From assembly GCA_001643475.1 (NCBI GenBank), contig LXTK01000040.1, positions 637-8,155 on the forward strand: a stretch of DNA of 7,519 bases. The letters are read 5' to 3'. This DNA comes from Proteobacteria bacterium SPGG2 (lineage in GTDB: Bacteria > Pseudomonadota > Gammaproteobacteria > Acidiferrobacterales > SPGG2). The position numbers and the translations under genes were made by a program. Numbering within the stretch: position 1 is the stretch's first letter; each line of letters opens with the position of its first letter. The notes beneath the pieces were generated by a model, which was not told the origin of the DNA, did not search any database, and was given only the letters and a program-made list of their open reading frames with translations. This document shows positions 1 to 6,031 of this stretch, one piece after another.

Positions 1-376
1 TTTGCCGATCCAAATAATAGTTGGGCCCACGTTAAGAGAATCCGATGGACTTGCCATGAGTTCTCGAAATTCATATTTGAACGTTGACGAACGTCGGATT
101 GCTCCGATACTTTATCAAGTGCTGCGAAAAGTAGCTGAGAATCTGCGAGCAGGAGAGCGCAATTACAACCGACTCGAAGACCGTGCCACGCAATCACTGG
201 AGGAATCGACGTTCCGTCCGGAATATTTCGCGGTCCGACAAGCTCTGGATCTGAGGGAGCCCGATCTTGATTGCAGCGCTTTTGTCGTACTAGCAGCTGT
301 TCGTCTTGGAACGGCAAGGCTTATCGACAACATTGTGTTAGGCGCGATTTTGAACTCAAACGAACTCGATGGTTAA
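1..376 (+). CDS. panC: Pantothenate synthetase, C-terminal part (5' end outside window)
   Basis: PanC joins pantoate and beta-alanine with ATP in the cytoplasm, the last step of pantothenate synthesis. The frame is open to the left edge, so the first codons here (TTG at base 2) are internal. About 124 residues remain, matching E. coli PanC from roughly residue 173 to the end. Visible family marks are DGLAMSSRN near fragment residues 15-23, the helix with ERRIAPILYQVL, and the C-terminal VRLGTARLIDN. The 14-residue tail after LIDN is longer than in E. coli. The N-terminal nucleotide-binding half lies outside the window. The stop is TAA at 374-376. The next reading frame begins without a usable start codon just beyond it, so the right neighbour may not be the natural one. 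Family assignment is secure; whether this piece truly adjoins the dnaN region is not. Confidence 0.93.
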   Translation, partial: LPIQIIVGPTLRESDGLAMSSRNSYLNVDERRIAPILYQVLRKVAENLRAGERNYNRLEDRATQSLEESTFRPEYFAVRQALDLREPDLDCSAFVVLAAVRLGTARLIDNIVLGAILNSNELDG

Positions 377-2031
377 CACTGAGCGATTCCGTCCATGCAA
401 TCAACAATAGCCACGCTCTCGCCGGCGTCAAATATGATATTCGCGGGCGTCTGTCGCGACGCGCTTATGAGCTGGAACGCCAGGGCTACGAAATTATTTC
501 GCTCAATATTGGCAACCCTGGATTATTCGGATATAGGACTCCCGAAACGATGCGGCTGGCGATGATCGAGAACCTCGGGCAAGCCGAACCGTACAGTCAT
601 CAAAAAGGCATATTTCCGGCCCGCGAGGCGATCGTGATGCAGCAGCAGGACAGAGGATTGTCCGGCATCTCGGTCGGCGAGGTCTTTATCGGAAATGGCG
701 TCAGTGAGCTGATCGATTTGTCATTACGGGCATTGCTCAATCCCGGCGACGAAGTTCTGGTGCCCAGCCCGGACTATCCGTTATGGTCGGCCGCGGTGAC
801 TTTGAATGGCGGCAAAGCGGTGCATTACCCATGCTCGCCTGATCGTGACTTTCAGCCCGATCTGGCGGCGATTGAATCGCTGGGGGATATGACCAATCAG
901 GCCACATTGCCGGCGCTGTCGGCGGCATTGAACGATCCCAATCCACAGCTGCGCATCGCAGCTCTCGAGGCACTGGCTTCGCAGGAAGATGCATCGGTGG
1001 TGAGCAGCATCGAACCCTTGCTGTTCGATCACGACCGGGAAGTCCGAGTGGCGGCCATCGAGGCACTCGCCGATCTCGAGGTTGAGGTGATTACAACCAT
1101 TAGGGTGGATGGAGCGGAAAAGGGTGAAGTAACTATACCAGCACGAAAGTTTTATGACATATGCCGGGCATTGCCGCCACAGGCAGAAATCAAGATTACT
1201 TTAGATGGAGAACGGGTACGTATACAGTCCGGAAAAAGCCGGTTTACATTGGTAACGCTGCCAACATCAGATTTTCCAAGTGTAGAAACAGGAGAGTGGG
1301 ATCTAAAGCTGGGCCTGCCGGAACAGGACCTGAAACGGCTGTTTGATAAAACGCAATTCTGTATGGCCCATCAGGACGTACGTTATTATCTAAATGGACT
1401 GCTATTGGAGCTAAAACAAGGTGAACTGCGGGCTATAGCAACTGATGGCCACCGTATGGGGCTAAGTGAAGTGAAGTTAGAGCAAACTATCAGCGCAGAC
1501 CGCCAGGTGATAGTGCCGCGAAAAGGTGTACAAGAGATTAGTCGATTTTTAGATAGTGGAGAGCGGCAAGTAGAGCTTAAATTAAGCCGTAATCATGTGC
1601 AGATAGGGGTAGAAAACATAACGCTTACTTCGAAGCTTATCGATGGGCGCTTTCCGGATTACACACAGGTTATGCCAAAGAGCCATCGAAATATTGCACG
1701 CATAAACCGCTTACTGTTACGAGAGGCCCTAGGTAGAGCGGCAATCCTAGCTAATGAGAAGTATCGTGGAGTTCGGTTAACACTTGATGGCGAAAAGATG
1801 GTCATTAACGCACACAACCCTGAGCAAGAGGAGGCACAAGAGGAAGTCGCGGTTACCTATAGTGGTGAAGAGCTAGAAATTGGGTTCAACGTGAATTACA
1901 TCATTGAAGCAATTAATGGGTTGGAAGGAGAAGAGGTAGAGTTAGGGCTAAATGACGGAGATAGTAGCTGCACGCTGCAAGCACCAGGGCAAGCGCAAAC
2001 CCGTTATATTATAATGCCAATGCGTCTTTAG
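271..2031 (+). CDS. Patchwork ORF: aminotransferase N-terminus + HEAT repeats + DnaN lacking its first 47 residues
   Basis: This is one open frame of 586 codons from the ATG at 271. Codons up to about 373 are panC read in the wrong frame and resemble nothing. Three unrelated family segments then follow in frame: an AlaA-like aminotransferase (about 376-882), HEAT repeats (about 883-1071) and DnaN (1072-2031). Each segment is credible alone, but no protein family I know has this arrangement. The aminotransferase lacks its catalytic half and the clamp lacks half of its first domain, so a single functional product is unlikely. The natural dnaN start and N-terminus must exist elsewhere in a living cell, because dnaN is essential. 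I read the ORF as an accidental in-frame join, most likely an assembly chimera; a real rearrangement with a second intact dnaN is the alternative. The three parts are described separately. Confidence 0.6.
   Translation: MQRFCRTSSCSSWNGKAYRQHCVRRDFELKRTRWLTLSDSVHAINNSHALAGVKYDIRGRLSRRAYELERQGYEIISLNIGNPGLFGYRTPETMRLAMIENLGQAEPYSHQKGIFPAREAIVMQQQDRGLSGISVGEVFIGNGVSELIDLSLRALLNPGDEVLVPSPDYPLWSAAVTLNGGKAVHYPCSPDRDFQPDLAAIESLGDMTNQATLPALSAALNDPNPQLRIAALEALASQEDASVVSSIEPLLFDHDREVRVAAIEALADLEVEVITTIRVDGAEKGEVTIPARKFYDICRALPPQAEIKITLDGERVRIQSGKSRFTLVTLPTSDFPSVETGEWDLKLGLPEQDLKRLFDKTQFCMAHQDVRYYLNGLLLELKQGELRAIATDGHRMGLSEVKLEQTISADRQVIVPRKGVQEISRFLDSGERQVELKLSRNHVQIGVENITLTSKLIDGRFPDYTQVMPKSHRNIARINRLLLREALGRAAILANEKYRGVRLTLDGEKMVINAHNPEQEEAQEEVAVTYSGEELEIGFNVNYIIEAINGLEGEEVELGLNDGDSSCTLQAPGQAQTRYIIMPMRL
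376..882 (+). pseudogene. AlaA-like PLP-dependent aminotransferase, N-terminal fragment
   Basis: The fragment matches the N-terminal ~165 residues of alanine/glutamate-pyruvate aminotransferases of the AlaA type (E. coli AlaA is about 405 residues). Recognisable in order are KYDIRG, SLNIGNPGLFGY, PYSHQKGIFPAREA, FIGNGVSELI, PGDEVLVPSPDYPLW, GGKAVHYPC and QPDLAAIESL. E. coli continues there with the strand leading to the NPNNPTG motif and later the PLP-binding lysine; both are missing, so this piece cannot be an active enzyme. No ATG, GTG or TTG opens this frame between the panC stop and the conserved YDIRG. The ATG at 369 is in another frame and stops at 408-410; a one-base shift near 408 would connect it. 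The frame ends by running into HEAT repeats. Call type is certain; substrate (alanine versus another amino acid) is inferred. Confidence 0.85.
883..1071 (+). other. HEAT-repeat protein fragment
   Basis: About 63 residues show the HEAT_2-like pattern of paired helices. The marks are LPALSAALNDPNPQLRIAALEALAS, where helix, D-P-N turn and the R-AA-EAL helix follow each other, then a second unit with IEPLLFDHDREVRVAAIEALADLE. Such repeats act as protein-binding scaffolds in many unrelated proteins, so no specific role can be assigned. The piece is too short to be a domain of its own and has neither start nor stop. Its left border lies in AAIESLG and its right border in ADLE, both typical HEAT helix strings that the neighbouring families may also carry. 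It therefore looks like an insert picked up through short shared sequence. Codons here are richer in G and C at third positions than in the following dnaN part. Confidence 0.75.
1072..2031 (+). CDS. dnaN: DNA polymerase III beta sliding clamp, residues 48 to end (N-terminus replaced)
   Basis: DnaN forms the dimeric ring that tethers DNA polymerase III and many repair proteins to DNA. From DLEVEV onward the 319 residues equal E. coli DnaN residues 48-366 in length. Clear marks are TIPARKFYDICRALP, FCMAHQDVRYYLNGLLLE, AIATDGHRMG, IVPRKGVQEISRFLD, SKLIDGRFPDYTQVMP, ILANEKYRGVRL, NPEQEEA and the C-terminal YIIMPMRL. The first 47 residues, half of domain I, are missing and HEAT sequence stands in their place, so this copy as written should not form a normal ring. 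The TAG stop is 19 bases before recF, the usual tight dnaN-recF operon. Isoleucine codon ATA is used 9 times out of 24, unusually often compared with gyrB. Family is certain; the upstream boundary is the suspect part. Confidence 0.93.
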   Translation, partial: DLEVEVITTIRVDGAEKGEVTIPARKFYDICRALPPQAEIKITLDGERVRIQSGKSRFTLVTLPTSDFPSVETGEWDLKLGLPEQDLKRLFDKTQFCMAHQDVRYYLNGLLLELKQGELRAIATDGHRMGLSEVKLEQTISADRQVIVPRKGVQEISRFLDSGERQVELKLSRNHVQIGVENITLTSKLIDGRFPDYTQVMPKSHRNIARINRLLLREALGRAAILANEKYRGVRLTLDGEKMVINAHNPEQEEAQEEVAVTYSGEELEIGFNVNYIIEAINGLEGEEVELGLNDGDSSCTLQAPGQAQTRYIIMPMRL

Positions 2032-2037
2032 AGGGAG
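2031..2037 (+). promoter_or_regulatory. Ribosome binding site of recF
   Basis: GAGGGAG directly after the dnaN stop is the only Shine-Dalgarno-like string ahead of recF. It lies 13 bases before the ATG at 2051 and 22 before the in-frame ATG at 2060, so it favours 2051, although the spacing is longer than ideal. Confidence 0.45.
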
Positions 2038-2050
2038 CCACTAGCTACCT

Positions 2051-3121
2051 ATGGGCCTCATGCAGCTAGAGGTGACCAACTTCCGTAGCTTTGAACAAGT
2101 TAAGCTACTCCCAAGCCGCGGGTTAAACGTGATAGCCGGCGCCAACGCCAGCGGTAAGACGAGTCTACTCGAAGCCGTACACACCTTAGCAATGGGACGT
2201 TCATTTCGCAGTGGTGGATCGCACCAGATGGTGCGCTATGGCACAGACGGCCTGATCGTACATGGACGCTATCGTATGGAATCAGGGATCGATGTTGTCC
2301 TTGGGGTTGAGCGCACCCTGTCTGGGCGGCGTATCAAGGTCAATGGCAAGCCTTGTGACGACGCTCGTATGTTGGCAGAAATATTGCCCTTGCAAGCCAT
2401 TGTGTCGGATACACGCTATTTGTTTATCCATAACGCCCAATCACGACGCGCGATCATGGATTGGGGGTTGTTCCACGTGGAACCACAGTTCTATCCGTTG
2501 TGGTTACGTTACCAACGGGCCCTGCGCCAACGAAATTCGGCCCTGAGCGATGGCGTCCGGGTGCTAGAGACATGGGACCATGAACTCGCCAGCTTGGGCG
2601 AACAGGTACACATACTAAGACAGCGTTATGTCGATAGCTTGCAGCCCCAAGTGGTGGCACAGGCTTCTGTACTACTAGCCGAGGAGGGCCTGGAACTGGA
2701 GTTGCGCCCTGGTTGGGCGAGTGGCCAACCGCTGGCGCACGCCCTGATTAAGAGCCGGGAGCGTGACCGAGCACATGGGTATACCCACGCGGGTGCCCAC
2801 CGTGCGGATCTCGAGATTAGATTAAACGGACTGCCCCTCAAGGAAGGTGCGTCACAGGGGCAACAAAAACTCGCGATTATTGCCCTGCGTCTGGCGCAGG
2901 TGGAGCTGGTGCGACAACAATGCGGACGCCAGTGTCTATTGCTGCTTGACGACGTCTCGGGCGAGCTGGATCAGGAACATCAGGCGCGGCTAATGGCCGT
3001 AGCGGCGGCGTTAGATACACAGGCCTTCGTCACAGTCATGGAGCCGGCAGAACTTGATACCGATGCCTGGCAGGATTGCAAAGTGTTCCACGTGGAACAT
3101 GGGCAAGTGCGCGAGGGCTAG
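2051..3121 (+). CDS. recF: DNA replication and repair protein RecF
   Basis: RecF is an SMC-like ATPase that works with RecO and RecR to load RecA on gapped DNA and to restart stalled forks. The 356-residue product is close to E. coli RecF in length. Walker A is GANASGKT at residues 30-37, the ABC signature region ASQGQQK lies near 266-272, and Walker B with D-loop (LLLLDDVSGELD) near 295-306. WGLFHVEPQF and the two arginines of QRALRQRNSAL are also family marks. The start at 2051 (MGLMQLEV) is chosen over 2060 because of the GAGGGAG at 2031-2037. It follows dnaN by 19 bases and precedes gyrB by 70, so co-transcription with dnaN is likely. Two parS-like palindromes lie within the coding sequence, each encoding FHVE. 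Nothing in the reading frame looks broken. Confidence 0.96.
   Translation: MGLMQLEVTNFRSFEQVKLLPSRGLNVIAGANASGKTSLLEAVHTLAMGRSFRSGGSHQMVRYGTDGLIVHGRYRMESGIDVVLGVERTLSGRRIKVNGKPCDDARMLAEILPLQAIVSDTRYLFIHNAQSRRAIMDWGLFHVEPQFYPLWLRYQRALRQRNSALSDGVRVLETWDHELASLGEQVHILRQRYVDSLQPQVVAQASVLLAEEGLELELRPGWASGQPLAHALIKSRERDRAHGYTHAGAHRADLEIRLNGLPLKEGASQGQQKLAIIALRLAQVELVRQQCGRQCLLLLDDVSGELDQEHQARLMAVAAALDTQAFVTVMEPAELDTDAWQDCKVFHVEHGQVREG
2469..2484. promoter_or_regulatory. parS-like ParB binding site (15 of 16 bases)
   Basis: TGTTCCACGTGGAACC differs only at the last base from the perfect palindrome TGTTCCACGTGGAACA, the chromosomal parS type bound by ParB in many bacteria. The core CACGTG with flanking TTC and GAA arms is intact. 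It lies within recF, where it encodes LFHVEP, a conserved RecF string, so protein constraint may explain part of the match. An origin-proximal position is typical for parS. Confidence 0.65.
3084..3099. promoter_or_regulatory. parS site, perfect 16-base palindrome
   Basis: TGTTCCACGTGGAACA is a full match to the parS consensus and a perfect inverted repeat. It sits near the 3' end of recF, encoding VFHVEH, and 615 bases from the second site at 2469. ParB bound here would spread along the origin region, recruit SMC and guide chromosome segregation. That role is known for the site family; binding in this organism is inferred. Confidence 0.8.
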
Positions 3122-3124
3122 GCT

Positions 3125-3173
3125 TTGGCATTGTTTTCTGCGCACCAGTACCTATATATAAGGTAAAATAGCG
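3125..3173 (+). promoter_or_regulatory. Possible gyrB promoter in the recF-gyrB gap
   Basis: The 70-base gap has a TTGGCA at 3125-3130, TTGTTT at 3131-3136, a TATATATA run at 3153-3160 and TAAAAT at 3164-3169. TTGTTT and TATATA are 16 bases apart; TAAAAT is a good -10 box but has no -35 at normal spacing. The string GTAAAATAGCG around it recurs before apaG. No strong Shine-Dalgarno is seen before the gyrB ATG. A separate gyrB promoter is plausible, not shown. Confidence 0.35.
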
Positions 3174-3191
3174 AACGCAAATCGACATCCC

Positions 3192-5618
3192 ATGAGCAAA
3201 CAAGCAGGCAAGAAAACCAGTTATGATTCCGGCAGTATTCAGGTCCTGAAGGGCCTCGATGCGGTCCGCAAGCGTCCGGGTATGTACATCGGCGATACCG
3301 ATGATGGAACCGGTCTGCATAGACTGGTGTTCGAGGTGGTGGACAACGCTATCGACGAGGCCCTAGCTGGGTTTTGTAGCGAGATCGAGGTCAAGATTCA
3401 CGCCGATAACTCGATTACCGTCATCGATAACGGCCGCGGCATCCCCACCGAGGTCATCGCAGAAGAAGGGCGCTCGGCGGCTGAGGTCATCATGACCGTG
3501 TTGCATGCCGGCGGTAAGTTCGATCACAACGCCTACAAGATCGCCGGCGGTCTACACGGGGTTGGGGTATCAGTGGTCAACGCCCTATCAGGTTCGCTGG
3601 CACTAACCATTCGCCGCGATGGCAAGACTTTTACACAGAGTTATTCACTGGGGCGCCCCAAGAAGCCACTTAAGGTGGTCGGTGGGGCAGCAGATACCGG
3701 CACCGAGGTACACTTCAAACCCAGTGCCGACGTGTTCGGTGACACGATATTCCACTACGATATCCTCGCCAAACGACTGCGCGAGCTTTCGTTTCTGAAC
3801 TCAGGGGTACGCATCGTTTTGTTTGACGAGCGTAGCGGCAAAGAAGATATATTCGAGTATAAAGGTGGCATCGCCGCGTTTGTCGCCCATCTCAATCGTA
3901 ATAAGGCGCCATTACACCGCAAACCCATCGATATCAGTACCGAAAAAGGCCAGATCCTCGTCGAGTTATGCATGCAGTGGAACGATTCCTACCAGGAAAA
4001 CATCTTTTGTTACACGAATTACATCCCCCAGGCAGACGGCGGCACCCACTTGGCCGGCCTGCGCGCCGGCATGACCCGCACTCTCAATCAGTACATTGAG
4101 TCCACCGGTCTTGCGAAAAAGGCAAAGATGTCGACCACCGGTGATGACGCCCGTGAAGGTCTGATTGCGGTGTTGTCGGTGAAGGTGCCGGATCCAAAAT
4201 TCTCGTCGCAGACCAAAGACAAACTGGTCTCGTCGGAGGTCAGGGGCGTCGTTGAATCTGTGGTGAGTGAGAAGTTAGGGGAGTTTCTGCTCGAGAATCC
4301 AGCTGACGCCCGTATTATCGTTCAAAAAATTATTGACGCGGCCCGAGCGCGCGAGGCAGCGCGTAAGGCACGTGACATGACCCGGCGCAAAGGCGCGCTG
4401 GACGTTGCCGGCCTCCCTGGTAAGTTGGCAGATTGCCAAGAACGCGATCCGCGGGCATCAGAATTGTACTTGGTAGAAGGAGACTCCGCCGGTGGCTCCG
4501 CCAAGCAGGCGCGGGATCGACGCTTCCAGGCGGTGTTACCGCTCAAGGGCAAGATCCTCAATGTCGAGCGCGCGCGCTTCGACAAGGTCTTGTCGTCGGT
4601 CGAGCTCGCCACCTTGATTACCGCCCTGGGCACCGGCATTGGTAAAGATGACTTTGATATCAATAAGCTACGGTATCATCGGATCATTATCATGACGGAC
4701 GCCGATGTCGATGGCTCGCACATACGCACCTTGCTGCTGACCTTTTTTTATCGTCAAATGCCCGAGCTGTTGAATCGGGGCCATATCTATATTGCGCAAC
4801 CACCGCTCTATAAAGTGAAGCGCAGCAAGCAAGAGCGTTATCTCAAGGATGATGACGAGCTCCAAGACCTGCTTCTCAAAAACGCGCTCACCGACGCCTC
4901 GCTGCGCGGCTCCGCCCGCGGCACGCCGATCGAAGGCAATGCCCTGGCCAATCTCTGCAATGCCTATTTGAACGTGAACCAGACCATAAAACGGTTGTCA
5001 CGGCGTTACGATGACAACGTACTGCGGCAGCTGACCGATATGCCCACGCTGACCAAGGAATTGCTCAAGAGCGCCAAGAAGACCGAGGCCTTTGTGGTAG
5101 AACTACAAAAGAAGCTATCGGCAGAGCACAACGGAGCCACGCGTTACGATGTGACTCTGGGGATAGGCTCACACGGCGATGTCCACGAGATTCTTATTTC
5201 GCGCAGCGAGCACGGCGCGGTTAGGCATAGCCGTATTGACGCCGAATTCGTCGCTTCCGGCGAATACCGCAGCATGCGCAGCCTAGGCGAGAAGATCGAG
5301 CGGTTCGCCTCGGGTGCCACCGTCCAACGCGGCGACAAGCAAGAAACCGTGGCCAGCTTCGATGCTGCCCTAGAGTGGCTATTGGCCGAGGCGCGCCGCG
5401 GGCAGACTATCCAGCGCTACAAGGGGCTGGGCGAAATGAACCCGGAGCAGTTGTGGGAGACCACCATGGATCCGCAGATGCGCCGACTGCTTAAGGTAAA
5501 TATTGAAGACGGGGTGGCGGCCGACGAGATGTTTACCACCTTGATGGGCGATCAAGTGGAGCCCCGCCGCGCTTTTATCGAGCGCAACGCACTAAGCGTC
5601 AGCAATCTCGACGTATAG
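3192..5618 (+). CDS. gyrB: DNA gyrase subunit B
   Basis: GyrB is the ATPase subunit of gyrase (GyrA2GyrB2), which introduces negative supercoils and relieves stress ahead of forks. The 808 residues compare with 804 in E. coli. The GHKL ATPase domain shows EVVDNAIDEA (E48, N52), DNGRGIP (D79) and GGLHGVGVSVVNA near 119-131. The arginine matching E. coli R136, a coumarin-contact residue, is kept as R142. The QTKDKLVSSEV segment carries the catalytic QTK loop. The TOPRIM domain has EGDSAGGSA beginning at E429 and the acidic triad D503, D505, D507 in DADVDGSH. The long insert after the TOPRIM domain typical of Gram-negative GyrB is present, and QRYKGLGEMNPEQLW closes the protein. The start at ATG 3192 adds a short MSKQAGKKT extension before the conserved SYDSGSI. 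It converges with apaG across a 470-base spacer. Confidence 0.98.
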   Translation: MSKQAGKKTSYDSGSIQVLKGLDAVRKRPGMYIGDTDDGTGLHRLVFEVVDNAIDEALAGFCSEIEVKIHADNSITVIDNGRGIPTEVIAEEGRSAAEVIMTVLHAGGKFDHNAYKIAGGLHGVGVSVVNALSGSLALTIRRDGKTFTQSYSLGRPKKPLKVVGGAADTGTEVHFKPSADVFGDTIFHYDILAKRLRELSFLNSGVRIVLFDERSGKEDIFEYKGGIAAFVAHLNRNKAPLHRKPIDISTEKGQILVELCMQWNDSYQENIFCYTNYIPQADGGTHLAGLRAGMTRTLNQYIESTGLAKKAKMSTTGDDAREGLIAVLSVKVPDPKFSSQTKDKLVSSEVRGVVESVVSEKLGEFLLENPADARIIVQKIIDAARAREAARKARDMTRRKGALDVAGLPGKLADCQERDPRASELYLVEGDSAGGSAKQARDRRFQAVLPLKGKILNVERARFDKVLSSVELATLITALGTGIGKDDFDINKLRYHRIIIMTDADVDGSHIRTLLLTFFYRQMPELLNRGHIYIAQPPLYKVKRSKQERYLKDDDELQDLLLKNALTDASLRGSARGTPIEGNALANLCNAYLNVNQTIKRLSRRYDDNVLRQLTDMPTLTKELLKSAKKTEAFVVELQKKLSAEHNGATRYDVTLGIGSHGDVHEILISRSEHGAVRHSRIDAEFVASGEYRSMRSLGEKIERFASGATVQRGDKQETVASFDAALEWLLAEARRGQTIQRYKGLGEMNPEQLWETTMDPQMRRLLKVNIEDGVAADEMFTTLMGDQVEPRRAFIERNALSVSNLDV

Positions 5619-5623
5619 TGGTT

Positions 5624-5651
5624 AATCGTGAGCCGTGATTCGTAAGCCGTA
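5624..5651 (+). repeat. Degenerate 14-base tandem repeat
   Basis: AATCGTGAGCCGTG is followed directly by ATTCGTAAGCCGTA, 11 of 14 positions identical, with a further AAGCC just after. It begins five bases past the gyrB stop. Short repeats of this kind are often found in intergenic regions and may vary in copy number; no function is evident. Confidence 0.6.
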
Positions 5652-5665
5652 AAGCCTTACCCTGA

Positions 5666-5742
5666 GGGGACTTGGCCGCGATACCCAGCTCCTTTCCAGG
5701 CGGCGAATCTATCTCTGAAGTAGTAGACCTTTCCAAGTCCCC
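5666..5742. repeat. 10-base inverted repeat with 57-base interior
   Basis: GGGGACTTGG at 5666-5675 and CCAAGTCCCC at 5733-5742 are exact reverse complements. The interior contains CCTTTCCA twice (5691 and 5728). It could fold as a long-armed RNA hairpin at the 3' end of the gyrB transcript or mark the ends of a small repeat element. No target-site duplication is evident. Confidence 0.6.
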
Positions 5743-5857
5743 AAGTCATCGCCTTGGCGCAGGCATCGGCGCCCGCCACTTTTCAGAAAGTTCTACAGTC
5801 GCTCGCCAATCGCCGCTAACCTAAATTTTTCACCACACGACTCCAGGGCAAGGACTG

Positions 5858-5952
5858 TTCCCGACAATGCTCTTGCATTTCCGCCATCCATGGCGGTCAG
5901 AAGGAGGAGTTAGAGCAACGCAGGGAGCGGTTGCCGAGAATCGCGTCGGGAA
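5858..5952. repeat. Nested inverted repeats (three concentric arm pairs)
   Basis: Outer arms are TTCCCGAC (5858-5865) and GTCGGGAA (5945-5952). Middle arms are TGCTCT (5868-5873) and AGAGCA (5912-5917). The inner hairpin is CCGCCA (5881-5886) and TGGCGG (5891-5896) around four bases. All three pairs are concentric, so one branched stem could form on either strand. This could be a structured RNA, a transcript end for converging genes, or a miniature repeat element. Confidence 0.5.
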
Positions 5953-6005
5953 TAGCGATCGAGAGCACAGAGATTATTAAATTTGTTTAGATTTTGTTCA
6001 TGGCG

Positions 6006-6031
6006 GCGAAGTGGGTGGGACGCAACTTCGC
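6006..6031. repeat. Hairpin with 7-base arms near the apaG 3' end
   Basis: GCGAAGT (6006-6012) and ACTTCGC (6025-6031) pair around a 12-base loop. It lies 60 bases past the apaG stop on the minus strand. No T-run follows on either strand, so intrinsic termination is doubtful; it may protect a transcript end or take part in termination by Rho. Confidence 0.4.

Noticed and set aside
737..1066. Minus-strand open frames opposite the aminotransferase and HEAT segments
   Set aside because: They are shadows of the plus-strand coding frame, with no family resemblance.
2424..2432. TTATCCATA, one mismatch from a DnaA box, in recF
   Set aside because: A single near match inside conserved coding sequence, without a cluster, does not indicate an origin.
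4369..4374. CACGTG core in gyrB as a third parS site
   Set aside because: The flanking bases do not match the TGTTC and GAACA arms; only the six-base core is shared.
5756..5773. GGCGC/GCGCC hairpin as a gyrB terminator
   Set aside because: Arms are only five bases, and no T-run follows directly.
5793..5891. A 32-codon minus-strand ORF in the gyrB-apaG spacer
   Set aside because: No Shine-Dalgarno, no recognisable family, and its start lies in an inverted repeat.
5901..5907. AAGGAGG, a perfect Shine-Dalgarno string on the plus strand
   Set aside because: No start codon follows at workable distance; nearby frames close quickly.
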